A stretch of 64,000 nt of DNA, taken from positions 1-64,000 of the forward strand of contig DATGMD010000087.1 in assembly GCA_035293805.1 (NCBI GenBank), given 5' to 3'. The first letter of the stretch is position 1. Every line of letters starts with the position of its first letter. The position numbers and the translations under genes are program-made. The notes beneath the pieces were generated by a model that searched no databases, was not told where the DNA came from, and saw only the letters and a program-made list of their open reading frames with translations. The stretch comes from JAJPHF01 sp035293805 (GTDB lineage Bacteria; Chloroflexota; UBA6077; JAJPHF01). Of the stretch, positions 17,252 to 26,210 are shown one piece after another.

Positions 17252-17728
17252 ATGAACGGCGGTCAGCATGGGCTACGAACGACGCGGCGCCTGGCGCGGC
17301 GGCGAGGCGGCCTGGCTGGCGCGGTGCTGGTGGGCGCACTGCTGGCCCTCGGCGCGATGCCGCCGCAGGCAGCACTCGGCTGCACGATGGCGCCGGTGCC
17401 TGCTTACCCCGGCGCACGGCCTCTCGGCAGCCCGGACGCGGCGGCCAGCGGCACGGTCCCCGGCCCCGGCGGCTCCCTCTGGGCGACCGACGATCCTCTG
17501 GCGAGCGTGCAGCAGTTCTACTACATGCGCCTGTTGAACGCGGGCTGGGCCGAGGTCCCGCAATTGCCGGGCCAGTACATCGAGCAGTTCGGCGGGCGGG
17601 GCGGCTCCACGGCCGGCGAGAATGCCCCCCTCGGGGTGCTCGAGTTCGAGCGCGACGACGGGCAGCAGCGCGTGCGCCTCGTCGGTGAGGCCGGCGGCTA
17701 CAGCCTGTGGCTGGACTGCCGGGACTAG
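17252..17728 (+). CDS. secreted hypothetical protein
   Basis: This 158-residue protein has an N-terminal basic region (RTTRRLARRR) and a hydrophobic stretch AGAVLVGALLALGAM, which suggests export. The mature part reads PAYPGARPLGS, then SVQQFYYMRLLNAGWAEV and a C-terminal LGVLEFERDDGQQRVRL. A PGA motif near the start, a pairing of FYY with LxxAGW, and a final beta-strand pair are, from memory, typical of small secreted proteins of unknown function in Chloroflexota-like bacteria; I can give no role. I prefer the ATG at 17252 because the signal sequence follows; the open frame begins at 17186. Confidence 0.65.
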   Translation: MNGGQHGLRTTRRLARRRGGLAGAVLVGALLALGAMPPQAALGCTMAPVPAYPGARPLGSPDAAASGTVPGPGGSLWATDDPLASVQQFYYMRLLNAGWAEVPQLPGQYIEQFGGRGGSTAGENAPLGVLEFERDDGQQRVRLVGEAGGYSLWLDCRD

Positions 17729-17851
17729 CGCCTGCGAAACCCGCCCCCGCCGCCCAACTCGGGCCAACGGCGCAGACGCCTTTCAGCGCCGGCTTGTGCG
17801 CCCGCGGCCAACCCCGCACAATACTCCAAAGGCTTCCGCTGCGAGGGCGCC

Positions 17852-18763
17852 ATGCGAGTGGTCTACGGCGAGGTCTCGCGCACCGCGACCTACTGGCTGC
17901 ACTACGTCGCCCAGGCGCGGAGGCTGTACGCGGCCGAGGGCCTCGAGGTCGAGCCGTTCGCGACCGGCAGCACCGGCGGCGGCGTGGCCGCGCTGGAGGC
18001 CGGTCGCGTCGACGTGGCCAGCAACTGTCCGGACTACGTGGTCGCGGCCGTGGAGCGCGGGGCGGCGCTAGCGGTCGTCGGCGGGGTCGTGCACCGGCCC
18101 GTGTCGGCGATCGTGACGCGGCCCGACGTCCCCACGCTCGCGGCGCTGCGCGGGCGGCGCGTGGCCGTCACCGAGCTGATCGGCGGCGTCTCCAGCCTGC
18201 TCAAGTCGATCCTGCGGCGCCAGGGCCTGGAGCCGGGCGACTACGAGCTAGCGATCGTCGGCGGCACGCCGGCTCAGGCGGAGGCGCTGCGCGCCGGGCA
18301 GGCCGACGCGGCCATGCTGACGCATCCGTTCGAGGCGCGGCTGGTGGCCGAGGGCTTCCGCCTGCAAGGCTACGCCAGCGACTACTTCGCCGACTACGCT
18401 TTCACCACGCTCAACGTGCGCCGCGAGTGGGCCGAGGACTACGGCGATGCGCTAGTCGCGCTGCTGCGCGCCACGGCCCGCGCCGGCCGCTGGCTGTTCG
18501 ACCCGGCGAACGCCGCGCCCGCCCAGGAGATCCTGGCTCGGGCTACCGGCCTCACCACGACCGAGGTCGCCGACACCTATCGCCTCTACGTGCAGCAGGG
18601 CGGCGTGCTGGCGCGCGAGGGCGAGATCGTCGACGCGGGGATGGCGGCGGTGCTCGACGTGATGCGCGAGGAGAACCTCCTGGCCGCCGCGCCGGCCCCC
18701 GACTGGTACGTCGACCGCTCGTACTGGCTGCGCGCCCAGTCCGACCTCGCCCGCCAGCCCTAG
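17852..18763 (+). CDS. substrate-binding protein, SsuA/THI5-like, without signal peptide
   Basis: This 303-residue periplasmic-binding-protein fold matches the NMT1/SsuA group: YWLHYVAQARRLYAAEGLEVE at the start, TGSTGGGVAALEAGRVDVAS in the ligand cleft, and LAALRGRRVAVTELIGG at the hinge. There is no signal peptide or lipobox: the protein starts directly with strand 1 (MRVVYGEVSRT). It is therefore either cytoplasmic or the true start lies further upstream, where I see no candidate. No permease or ATPase is adjacent. A role as a soluble ligand sensor or as a THI5-like enzyme is possible. Confidence 0.8.
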   Translation: MRVVYGEVSRTATYWLHYVAQARRLYAAEGLEVEPFATGSTGGGVAALEAGRVDVASNCPDYVVAAVERGAALAVVGGVVHRPVSAIVTRPDVPTLAALRGRRVAVTELIGGVSSLLKSILRRQGLEPGDYELAIVGGTPAQAEALRAGQADAAMLTHPFEARLVAEGFRLQGYASDYFADYAFTTLNVRREWAEDYGDALVALLRATARAGRWLFDPANAAPAQEILARATGLTTTEVADTYRLYVQQGGVLAREGEIVDAGMAAVLDVMREENLLAAAPAPDWYVDRSYWLRAQSDLARQP

Positions 18764-19077
18764 CCGCCCGGCTGGTCCGTCTCGGGCACGCGGTCGGCGT
18801 TCGTGGCGGCCATGCTGCTCCTGCCTCCTCGCCGTGCGCGGCGCGCAGCCGCGACGGTAGCAGCGCCCTGCCCCGCGGGCACCGCGCAGAAGCCGGCCCC
18901 CGGTACTGCCCCGCGCTTATAATGGGCTGCGCCCGCGCCCCAAGGCGCAGGAGCCAGCGGCGCCCGACGAGCGCCCGACCGCGGCGACGGCGGGGACGCG
19001 CCCGGGCACGACGGCGGTAGCGGCTGACTGGGCCAAGCGCCGCGGCGCTTGCGGCCACCACCCGGGTAGGGACGAAG
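18764..19077. other. intergenic leader with TATAAT box and palindrome
   Basis: No gene seen. TATAAT lies at 18918-18923 without a matching -35. AAGCGCCGCGGCGCTT (19035-19050) is a perfect 16-base palindrome about 28 bp before the next start. The leader of the downstream lipoprotein mRNA would be about 150 nt. Confidence 0.45.
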
Positions 19078-20220
19078 ATGCTGCAGAACAGCTTGCGAGC
19101 AGGCGTGACCACGTTGGTGTTGGCGACGCTGCTGGCCTGCGCCGCGCCGGCGGCGGCGCCGGGCGCCGCGCCGCCGAGCGCCCCGGCCGGCAGCGCCGCG
19201 CCCGTTACCGACCGCCCGCCGGCGCTCCAGGCGCTGGTCGACGCCGCGCGGCAGGAGGGGGAAATCGACCTCGTCTGGGGCGAGGGCTCCGTTGGCGGGC
19301 GCGAGGGCACGCGACGGCTCACCGACGGGCTCAATCGCGAGTACGGTCTGAACCTCGACGTCCGCTTCACGCCCGGCCCGAGCTTTCCCGAGATGGCGGC
19401 GCGTATCACGCAGGAGTACCAGGCCGGTCGGCGCGCCACCTCCGACGTGTATATCGGCGCGGACCATCACATCAGCGGCCTAATGGCCAACAACGTGCTG
19501 GAGGCGGTCGACTGGAGCGCGTGGGCGCCGCACGTGCGCGACCCGGCGCTCGTGGCGCCGCAGGGGATGGCCGTCACGTTCGAGACCTGGCTGCCCGGCA
19601 TCACCTACAACACCGTGCGGGTGACCGGCGACGCGGTGCCACGCACCCTGCAGGACCTCCTCAAGCCCGAGTACAAGGGGCGCGTCGCCTCCACGCCCTA
19701 CGCCTCGGGCTTCGATCGCCTGGCGTCGCCCGAAGTGTGGGGCAAGGCGCGCACCTTGGATTTCGCCACGCGCTTGGCCGACCAGCTCGCCGGCCTGATC
19801 CGCTGTAACGAGACCCAGCGCATCGTGAGCGGTGAGTTCGACGTGTTCGCGCTCGACTGCAACGGGAGCAACGCGCTCAAGGCGAAAGCGCAAGGCGCGC
19901 CGATCGAGTTCACGCCGGCGCTCGACGTCCCGGTGGCGAACCTCGTGTACATGGCAGTGCCGAAGAACGCGGCCCACCCGGCCGCCGCCAAGCTCTGGAT
20001 CGACTACGTCCTGAGCCGCGAGGGCCAGGACATCCTCTTCGCCGAGGAGTACATGGACTCCCACCTCGTCCCCGGCTCGCGGACCGCGCAGCAGGTCGAG
20101 AAGCTGCAGGCGAGTGGCGCGACGCTGGAGATCTTCGACGTCGCGCGCGTCCAGAGTCGCGACGAGGCGGAGCTAGCCGACGTGCTGCCGGAGGTGCAGC
20201 GGATCCTGAGCAAGAAGTAG
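19078..20220 (+). CDS. extracellular solute-binding lipoprotein, iron(III)/spermidine-type
   Basis: This 380-residue binding protein has a short signal peptide ending in the lipobox LLAC (Cys about residue 21), followed by an Ala/Pro linker. EYQAGRRATSDVYIGADHH, LPGITYNTVRV and LVYMAVPKNAAHPAAAKLWIDYVLSREGQ are typical of the family 1 / FbpA-like group, which binds metals, polyamines or small anions. It is a different family from the SsuA-like proteins around it. No permease or ATPase genes accompany it. It is followed after 55 bp by another binding protein on the same strand. Confidence 0.88.
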   Translation: MLQNSLRAGVTTLVLATLLACAAPAAAPGAAPPSAPAGSAAPVTDRPPALQALVDAARQEGEIDLVWGEGSVGGREGTRRLTDGLNREYGLNLDVRFTPGPSFPEMAARITQEYQAGRRATSDVYIGADHHISGLMANNVLEAVDWSAWAPHVRDPALVAPQGMAVTFETWLPGITYNTVRVTGDAVPRTLQDLLKPEYKGRVASTPYASGFDRLASPEVWGKARTLDFATRLADQLAGLIRCNETQRIVSGEFDVFALDCNGSNALKAKAQGAPIEFTPALDVPVANLVYMAVPKNAAHPAAAKLWIDYVLSREGQDILFAEEYMDSHLVPGSRTAQQVEKLQASGATLEIFDVARVQSRDEAELADVLPEVQRILSKK

Positions 20221-20275
20221 CGCCTGTCATCCTGGCTTCCGCGTGCCGCGACCGGGAAACCGCGAGGAGGGTGTC

Positions 20276-21451
20276 ATGCTGAAGATCGCCGCCGCGCTGG
20301 CTCGGCCCCTGCTGCTCGTCGCCGGCGCTGTGCTCCTGCTCGGCGCCTGTCGGGCGCCCGCCGCCTCGCCGGCGCAGTCGCCCGCTCCCGCGGACGCCAG
20401 CGCGCCCGCCACCCCCGCCAGCAGCGAAAGCACGAGCGGCAGCGCGCCCGCCGTGTCCGCGCCCGCCGCGGCTCCCGCCCCGCCCTCTGGCGCGCTCGAC
20501 GTCGTGCGGATGTCCGACGCCCGCGTGCTCGCCGCCGGGCCGATCTACGTCGCGCTGGACAAGGGCTACTTCCGCGAGCAGGGCATCGACCTGCAGCTCG
20601 AATCGTCCGCCGGCGTGGCCGACGTCGTCGCTTTCCTCGCCACCGGCGACCTCGACATGGCCAGCGGCGCCGCGACGGTCGGGCTGTTCAACGCCTTTGA
20701 CCGCGGCGCCGACTTCCGCATCATCGCGCCCATGGGCATCATGACGCTGGAAGACAGTCCCCTGCCGCTGCTCGTCCGCAAGGACCTCTACGACAGCGGC
20801 GAGCTGCGCACGCCCGCGGACCTGCGCGGCCGGCGGGTGGCGATGAACACGCGCGGCGCCAGCCCCGAATACCTCCTGACCAAGGTGCTCGACGGCGCCG
20901 GCCTGACCATCGACGACGTGGACCCGGTCAACATCCCCTTCCCCGACATGCCGGCCGCGCTGTCGAACGGGTCGATCGACGCCGCGATCGCCGCCGAGCC
21001 GGCCGCGACCCGGGCCGTGAGCCTCGGGGTCGGCGTGAAGCTGGTGAAGGAGATCGTGCCGGGGCGCATGACCACGGTGATCCTGGCCTCGGGCAGGATG
21101 CTCCACGAGCGCCCGGACACCGTGCGGCGGTTCATGATCGCCTACATGAAGGGCACCCGCGACATCCAGCCGCCCGCTCTCGGCACCTGGGACGCCGCGA
21201 AGTTCTACACGCCCGAGAACATCGCCATCTTCGAGAAGTACACCGGCGCCAACGAGCAGGTCCTACGCGATCAAGTGCCCTACACCTGGGACGTCGACCT
21301 CGTGATCCAGACCGACAGCATCATGGACCAGCAATTGACGCACATGCGCAACGGCACCCTCACCCTGGCCCAGCCCGTCCCGCCCGAGCGGATGATCGAC
21401 GACCGCTTCGTGCGCGAGGCGAGGGACGCCCTCGGCCGCGAGCGCCCTTGA
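20276..21451 (+). CDS. substrate-binding lipoprotein, SsuA/THI5-like
   Basis: This 391-residue exported protein has the signal peptide LLLVAGAVLLLGAC with the lipidated Cys at about 25, then a long Ala/Pro/Ser linker to residue about 70. The mature domain starts VVRMSDARVLAAGPIYVALDKGYFREQGIDLQLE, the standard NMT1 opening, with FLATGDLDMASGAATVGLFNA in the cleft and PADLRGRRVAMNTRGASPEYLLTK at the hinge. GAGGAGGG sits 5 bp before the ATG. It closely resembles the protein at 29472-30536 (the same YFREQGI and GLFNA segments), so the two are probably paralogues. No transporter partner is adjacent. A terminator hairpin follows. Confidence 0.88.
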   Translation: MLKIAAALARPLLLVAGAVLLLGACRAPAASPAQSPAPADASAPATPASSESTSGSAPAVSAPAAAPAPPSGALDVVRMSDARVLAAGPIYVALDKGYFREQGIDLQLESSAGVADVVAFLATGDLDMASGAATVGLFNAFDRGADFRIIAPMGIMTLEDSPLPLLVRKDLYDSGELRTPADLRGRRVAMNTRGASPEYLLTKVLDGAGLTIDDVDPVNIPFPDMPAALSNGSIDAAIAAEPAATRAVSLGVGVKLVKEIVPGRMTTVILASGRMLHERPDTVRRFMIAYMKGTRDIQPPALGTWDAAKFYTPENIAIFEKYTGANEQVLRDQVPYTWDVDLVIQTDSIMDQQLTHMRNGTLTLAQPVPPERMIDDRFVREARDALGRERP

Positions 21452-21495
21452 CCCGCCCGGCGTCGGGACGGCCGTCGCCGATCCTGCACGGCATA

Positions 21496-21534
21496 CCAAA
21501 GAGCCCGGTCGGGGGTGCCTACCGGGCTCTTTGG
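21496..21534 (+). terminator. 14-bp stem hairpin after binding-protein gene
   Basis: CCAAAGAGCCCGGT (21496-21509) pairs perfectly with 21521-21534 around an 11-base loop. It lies 44 bp after the stop. Confidence 0.7.
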
Positions 21535-21646
21535 CGGGGTTGCGAGACCAGAATTCCTGTCCGCGCGAAGCTGCCGGCTCAGGTTGGCGTGTATGTCTGG
21601 CGAAGCCAAACATACCCGCTATCCCCGGCCGAGTGCTTAGAGCGCG

Positions 21647-21925
21647 CTAGATACCTCGCGCGCGGGCGGACGGGCTCACGGCGTGGAGGATGAGCAGCAG
21701 GACGACGGCGCCAATGATCGACACCACCACCGTGCCCCAGAAGCCCGCCGAGCCGCCGAAGCCCAGCACGCTCGCCAGAATACCCCCGATGAACGCGCCG
21801 ATGATGCCGACAATGATATCGCCGATGAGACCAAAGCCGGCACCCCGTACCAGATGGCTTGCGATGAACCCCGCGATCAGACCGACGATGATCCACGCTA
21901 CGATGCCACCCGGATCCATGGCCAT
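21647..21925 (-). CDS. GlsB/YeaQ/YmgE-family stress membrane protein
   Basis: This 92-residue protein has three hydrophobic helices with Gly-rich faces: IVAWIIVGLIAGFIASHLV, GDIIVGIIGAFIGGILA and a C-terminal VVVSIIGAVVLLLILHAV. The pattern is that of the transglycosylase-associated (GlsB) family of small inner-membrane proteins induced by acid, salt or stationary-phase stress. The exact role is unknown. The start at 21925 is supported by GGAGGTAGCGCA. It lies next to a general-stress protein on the same strand and near a CsbD protein, so this is a small stress cluster. Confidence 0.88.
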   Translation of the reverse strand: MAMDPGGIVAWIIVGLIAGFIASHLVRGAGFGLIGDIIVGIIGAFIGGILASVLGFGGSAGFWGTVVVSIIGAVVLLLILHAVSPSARARGI

Positions 21926-22012
21926 TGCGCTACCTCCATCTCCCGCTGGCGGGATTTCTCTTCACCCTTCTTAATGCAGACCCCGTGCCTAGACGCTCGT
22001 CTCGCTCCCACC

Positions 22013-22057
22013 GCGAGCGGCGAGGGCGCCCGCGGCGGCCATCGCCTCGCCGCTCGC
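22013..22057 (-). terminator. hairpin after general stress protein gene
   Basis: GCGAGCGGCGAG (22013-22024) pairs with 22046-22057 over a 21-base loop, directly after the stop of the minus-strand gene ending at 22068. Confidence 0.45.
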
Positions 22058-22067
22058 CGCAGCCTTC

Positions 22068-22862
22068 TTAGCGCCCCAGGTCGCGGTCCCACGTCTCGCG
22101 CAGCGCCGCGCCGGCGCGCTCCCACGGTGTGCCGGGATGACGAGCCTCCCACTCGCGGCGCAGCTCCGGCTCGACCTCCGCCCACGAGCGGCCTTGGTAG
22201 CGCGGATCGTGCGCCATCTCCCAGCCGTAGCGGTAGCTCGGCTCGTAGTCCTCCCACCGGCCGCTCGTGCCGTGGCGCTGCTCCCAGTCCGTGCGGTACC
22301 GCGGCGCGGCCTCCTCCCAGCGGGCCGGGGCGCTCGCCACGCCGATGCCGGCCGGCTCGCGGCTCTCGATGTCGTAGGCGCCGAAGCGCCGCAGGATGTC
22401 CCGCACCTCGTCGTAGCGCCCATCGGCCTGCACGGCCACCAGCGTGCGCCCACTCCGCACCTCTTGCTCGTACCACTCGGCCTGCTCCTTGGGGATGCCG
22501 AGGCCGATGAGCGCTCCCGCGATCGCGCCGATGCCCGCGCCCAGTGCCGCCCCCGTCAGTGCGGTCGCCAGCGCACCCGCCGCGATGAACGGCCCCACGC
22601 CCGGGATGAATAGCGCGCTAAAGCCCGCCAGCCACCCCCAGATGCCGCCGAACACGCCACCCAGCACCGCGCCGGTGATAGCGCCCTCGCCGGCGCTCGT
22701 GCCCGTGTCGGCGGCCAGCGCCCGCGTCTCGTCCGGATTCGGCGTCAGCAGGCTGATTGCGTCGCCGCTGATCCCCGCGTCCCTGAGCGCGCTAATGGCT
22801 TCCCGCGCCTGCTCTCGGTCTCGGAACACTCCGACCACCACGTTGCCTCGGTCTGCTCGCAT
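22068..22862 (-). CDS. general stress protein with YflT-like domain and Trp/Arg-rich tail
   Basis: This 264-residue protein has an N-terminal NVVVGVFRDREQAREAISALRDAGISGDAISLLT, the opening of the DUF1269/general-stress-17M type domain. A long glycine-rich hydrophobic hairpin follows (GAITGAVLGGVFGGIWGWLAGFSALFIPG..., residues about 60-130) that probably inserts in a membrane. The C-terminal 100 residues hold aromatic/Arg repeats (YRTDWEQRHG, YRYGWEMAHDPRYQGRSW, REWEARHPGTPWE), seen in stress proteins of several phyla. Start at 22862 with AGGAGG. Function is not known. It is divergent from a CsbD gene across 194 bp. Confidence 0.8.
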   Translation of the reverse strand: MRADRGNVVVGVFRDREQAREAISALRDAGISGDAISLLTPNPDETRALAADTGTSAGEGAITGAVLGGVFGGIWGWLAGFSALFIPGVGPFIAAGALATALTGAALGAGIGAIAGALIGLGIPKEQAEWYEQEVRSGRTLVAVQADGRYDEVRDILRRFGAYDIESREPAGIGVASAPARWEEAAPRYRTDWEQRHGTSGRWEDYEPSYRYGWEMAHDPRYQGRSWAEVEPELRREWEARHPGTPWERAGAALRETWDRDLGR

Positions 22863-23027
22863 GCGGTCCTCCTCCGTCGAACGTCGCCCGTGCCGAATGA
22901 GCAACGTACCATCGCAGGCCATGTGCCACAGCGACCGGGTGGGCGCTCGCGAGTCCCGGGCGCCGGGTCCTGCGCTGAATCGCGCGGCCTGGCATGCGTT
23001 CTGCGTTTGTGAGTGCGGCTAGACCCT

Positions 23028-23039
23028 TACAACGTTGTA
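23028..23039. promoter_or_regulatory. 12-bp perfect palindrome upstream of csbD-like gene
   Basis: TACAACGTTGTA lies directly before the ribosome-binding site (GAAAGGAG, 23041-23048) of the CsbD gene and in the divergent region with the general stress gene. It is a good candidate operator for a dimeric regulator. Confidence 0.45.
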
Positions 23040-23056
23040 CGAAAGGAGCGAGCGCA

Positions 23057-23200
23057 ATGGCCGGACTCGAAGACAAGGTCAAAGGCAAGGCCAAGGAGGT
23101 CAAAGGCGCGGCCACGGGCGACAAGAAGACGGAGATGGAGGGCAAGGCCCAGGGCGCCAAGGGCAACCTGAAGGACACGGCCCACAAGGCTACTCATTAA
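23057..23200 (+). CDS. CsbD-family stress protein
   Basis: This 47-residue, Lys/Gly/Ala-rich protein starts MAGLEDKVKGKAKEVKGAATGDKK, with the repeated K-G-K-A-K-E pattern of the CsbD family (general stress response, function unknown). I chose the ATG at 23057 because the family begins there and AAAGGAG lies at the right distance; the open frame reaches 22994. The family is normally about 55-70 residues, so this is a short member. Confidence 0.88.
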   Translation: MAGLEDKVKGKAKEVKGAATGDKKTEMEGKAQGAKGNLKDTAHKATH

Positions 23201-23518
23201 GCAGCCACGTCTCCGCAGGAAGGGACGCCGCGCATGCGCGGCGTCCCTTCGCGTCCCCCCCGCCACACGGTGGCCCCCGCCGAGGCCCGCGCGTCAGTAA
23301 ACCCCTGGACGGCGCGCCGCCGCCGGACGTACCCTAGAGCCTGCAATGGCGCCATCGGTCTGGGGGCAGCCGCGTAGCGGGGCGGCGGTCCCGCCGCTCG
23401 CGCCGTTGGGCTACGTCGCGGTGGCTTGGTACGCTTGGTGGAGCAAGACGGGGGTGTTCACCGCTCTCGCCAAGGGCTGCTTCTACGGCCTGGACTCCGC
23501 CCGCATAGGAGGCGCAAG
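23201..23518. other. intergenic region with perfect 32-bp palindrome
   Basis: 23219-23250 is a perfect self-complementary palindrome (arms 23219-23234 and 23235-23250, centre GCATGC), placed like a terminator for the csbD-like gene. The rest shows no gene; short frames there have no homology. Confidence 0.6.
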
Positions 23519-24538
23519 ATGGCAGACGTGACGCTAACGTTCGCCGCCGGCTCGACGGCCCGCTTGCAGCCGCTGCTCGACGGCGCCGTGCGCCCCGAGG
23601 GCGTCGACCTGCAGGCCTCGGTCGTGCCCGTGAGCGATATTTTCTGGCTCATGCCCCACTCCGAGCCCTATGACGTGGCCGAGATGTCGCTCACAGGCTA
23701 CCTGTGGGCGATCCAGCACGGCCGCCGCTGGACGGCGCTGCCGGTATTCCCCGGCTGGGTGTTTAGCTGCCACGCGGACACGCTGGTCAACGCGCGGGCG
23801 GGCATCGCGCGCCCCGAGGACCTGCGGGGCAAGCGCGTGGGCGTGCCCGAATACCCCGTGACCGCGATCGCCTGGATTCGCGATGCCTGGGAACAGGACG
23901 CCGGCGTGCACCCCGAGGACTTCACCTGGTGCGAGGAGCGGACGCCTCAGGCGAGCCACTACCGCCCGCTCGGCTATCAGCCGCCCGCGGGGGTGTCCGT
24001 CGAGACGATCCCCGAGGATACGTGCCTCGCCGACCTGCTGATGGCGGGCGAGCTGGATGCCGTGACACGCTACTTCGGCGGCCCGCGCGACGCGCCCGGC
24101 GCCGCGCCGCCCGGCGACCGCTCGCCGCTGCGCATTCGTGAGCTAGGCGCGCAGCCGAGCGTCCGCTGGCTCTATCCTGACCGCAAGGCCACGGCGCTGG
24201 CCTACCACCGTCGCCAGGGCTGGCCGCAGCCGATCCACTGCGTCGTCATCAAGCAAGAGGTCGTGGACCGCTATCCGTGGGTGCCGCGCAGCCTGTACGC
24301 GGCGTTCGCCGAGGCGGCGCGGCGCACGGCCGACGCGGCGACGGTGCACACCAGCTTCGACTTCCCCGCCGCCGAACAGCGGGAGGTGCTCGGCCCCGAG
24401 TTCTCGCCCGTCGGCCTGCTGCCTGGCACCCGCGACATGCTAACGCGGCTGCTGGAGCTGGCCGCCCGCGACGGCTTCCTGGTCGGCAACCGCCGCTTCA
24501 CGGTAGACGATCTGTTCCCCGCGGAACTGCTCACCTGA
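23519..24538 (+). CDS. 4,5-dihydroxyphthalate decarboxylase-like / substrate-binding protein
   Basis: This 339-residue protein starts MADVTLTFAAGSTARLQPLLDG, with no signal peptide. Segments VSDIFWLMPHSEPYDVAEMSLTGYLW, FSCHADTLVNARAGIARPEDLRGKRVGVPEY and PIHCVVIKQEVVDRYPWVPRSLY match the group annotated as 4,5-dihydroxyphthalate decarboxylase. This family shares the periplasmic-binding fold, and its members may be enzymes or binders. Start supported by AGGAGGCGCAAG. Neighbours are orphan binding proteins, so both readings stay open. If enzymatic, it would fit the aromatic-degradation theme of the window (phenylacetate-CoA ligase, ACMSD-type amidohydrolase). Confidence 0.75.
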   Translation: MADVTLTFAAGSTARLQPLLDGAVRPEGVDLQASVVPVSDIFWLMPHSEPYDVAEMSLTGYLWAIQHGRRWTALPVFPGWVFSCHADTLVNARAGIARPEDLRGKRVGVPEYPVTAIAWIRDAWEQDAGVHPEDFTWCEERTPQASHYRPLGYQPPAGVSVETIPEDTCLADLLMAGELDAVTRYFGGPRDAPGAAPPGDRSPLRIRELGAQPSVRWLYPDRKATALAYHRRQGWPQPIHCVVIKQEVVDRYPWVPRSLYAAFAEAARRTADAATVHTSFDFPAAEQREVLGPEFSPVGLLPGTRDMLTRLLELAARDGFLVGNRRFTVDDLFPAELLT

Positions 24539-24716
24539 ATGGACGCTCGTGAGCGCGAAGAGCACCGCGGGGCTGAGCACTCCCAGGTGCCCCGCTGGCG
24601 CTGGTCCTTCGCGTAACCTCGCGCTTGACCGCGTGCCGGCGCTGGCACTAAGATGGGGCGCCGCGTCTCCCTGGCGCGGTTGGGCTGCCTGCGTTGGCCA
24701 CGCGGAGGTGGCGGCG

Positions 24717-25775
24717 ATGCGGCGCGATCGTTCGCTCGCGCTGGCGCTCCTGCTCCTGCTGTCGCTGAGCTGCGCGGCGCCGAGCAGGGCGCCGAATCGC
24801 CCGCCCGCGCCGGCGGCCGCCGCGGCCGAGGCGCCCGCGGTGCCGAGCGCGCCGCCGGCGCCCGAGGCGCTTCGCTTCGGGCTGAACACCCCGACCGCCA
24901 GCATCACCCCCCTCTGGGTCGCGCATGACGAGGGCTTCTTCCTGAAGCACGGGATCGACGCCGAGCTAGTGCCCATCCCCGGCGGCGAGCGCATCGTCGC
25001 GGCGGTCGTGTCCGGCGACGTGCCACTGACGGCCCTAGCCTCGTCGGCGCTGCTGGCGGCGGCGCTGGGCGGCGCCGACCTGACGTTCTACGGGAGCTGG
25101 TCGAACGAGCTGCATTACGGCCTGTACGCGCGGCCGGACGTGGCGAGCGTGGCGGACCTGCGGGGCAAGCAGGTGGCCGTCACCGGGCGCGCGGGCATCA
25201 ACCGCCGCGCCATGGAGCTGGCGCTGAGCCGCAACGGCCTGGACCCGGCGCGCGACGTGACGTACATCGCGGCCGGGCAGAGCACCGACGCGCTGACAGC
25301 GCTGCTCACCGGGGCGGTGAGCGCGACGATGCTGACGCCGCCCACCAGCTTCCGCGCCGAGGACGAGGGCATGCGGCTGCTGGTGGATACCGAGGCGTAC
25401 CACTATCCCACGATCCTGTCGGGCATCGCCGGCAGCCGGGCCTGGGTGGACCAGCACGAGGACCTGGTGCGGCGGGCGCTGGAAGCCGTGGCCGAGGGGG
25501 TGGCGTTCGCGCGCCAAAACAAGGAGCGCACGAAAGCGATCATCGGCCAGTGGACGCAGAGCGACGACGCCGACCTGCTGGAGCGCACCTATGTGGCGAC
25601 GCGGCCGTCGTGGGAGGAGAGTCTGCGCGCGCCGCCCGAGGCGCTGCGCAACGACCTCGACGCGCTGGCCGACGAGGTGCCGACGGCGCGCGAGGCGTCC
25701 GCCGAGCAGTTCGTGGACAATCGGTTCGTCGACGCGCTGGAGCGCGAGGGGTTCTTTGCCCGGCTATACCGTTGA
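24717..25775 (+). CDS. substrate-binding lipoprotein, SsuA/THI5-like
   Basis: This 352-residue exported protein has the signal peptide LALALLLLLSLSC with lipidated Cys at about 19, then a Pro/Ala linker. The mature part reads RFGLNTPTASITPLWVAHDEGFFLKHGIDAELVPIPGGERIVAAVVSGDVPL, then VADLRGKQVAVTGRAGINRRAM at the hinge, and ends SAEQFVDNRFVDALEREGF, typical of NMT1/SsuA proteins. GGAGG lies 8 bp before the ATG. The gene stands alone on the strand without permease or ATPase. Confidence 0.88.
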   Translation: MRRDRSLALALLLLLSLSCAAPSRAPNRPPAPAAAAAEAPAVPSAPPAPEALRFGLNTPTASITPLWVAHDEGFFLKHGIDAELVPIPGGERIVAAVVSGDVPLTALASSALLAAALGGADLTFYGSWSNELHYGLYARPDVASVADLRGKQVAVTGRAGINRRAMELALSRNGLDPARDVTYIAAGQSTDALTALLTGAVSATMLTPPTSFRAEDEGMRLLVDTEAYHYPTILSGIAGSRAWVDQHEDLVRRALEAVAEGVAFARQNKERTKAIIGQWTQSDDADLLERTYVATRPSWEESLRAPPEALRNDLDALADEVPTAREASAEQFVDNRFVDALEREGFFARLYR

Positions 25776-25801
25776 GTATTCTCGGGGCCGGACAGTTCGG
25801 G

Positions 25802-26071
25802 CTAGCGGACCTTCTCGGCCGGCAGCGGCGTGTGGTCGGCGGCGGGGATGGCGTTGGGCGCCAGCCGCACGCTGACGGCACGCGGGTGCTCGCCGGGCTC
25901 GTCGCCGGTGGCGTGCGCCTTCACGTCGAACTCGAGCGGCGTGCCCGGCGCGATCTCCTCCCAGTCGACACCCTCCAGGGCGCTGCGGTGGAAGAACAAC
26001 TCTTGCCCGTTCTCGGCGATGATGAACCCAAAACCCTCGGCCGGGACCAAGCGATCGACTCGTCCTCGCAT
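25802..26071 (-). CDS. cold-shock-domain protein
   Basis: This 89-residue OB-fold nucleic-acid binder starts MRGRVDRLVPAEGFGFIIAENGQELFFHRSAL. The RNP1-like GFGFI and RNP2-like ELFFH motifs are visible. It is longer than a classical CspA (about 70) because of a C-terminal tail (LPAEKVR end) and has some substitutions (KGYGFI becomes EGFGFI), so it is a divergent member. It probably binds single-stranded RNA or DNA as a chaperone. I chose the ATG at 26071 because the fold starts there; the frame opens at 26110. Confidence 0.85.
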   Translation of the reverse strand: MRGRVDRLVPAEGFGFIIAENGQELFFHRSALEGVDWEEIAPGTPLEFDVKAHATGDEPGEHPRAVSVRLAPNAIPAADHTPLPAEKVR

Positions 26072-26210
26072 GGTGTGTCTCTCCCCACTTATCTTGCGTG
26101 CGCCGCGCACGCTACTGAGAGCTAGTGGGCAGGGGACGTGCCAGCGGGGTACGACCGGGCGTGTATAGTCCCGGCCGGCGCTTCACGGTAGGCAGAGATC
26201 GAGTGGTGCG

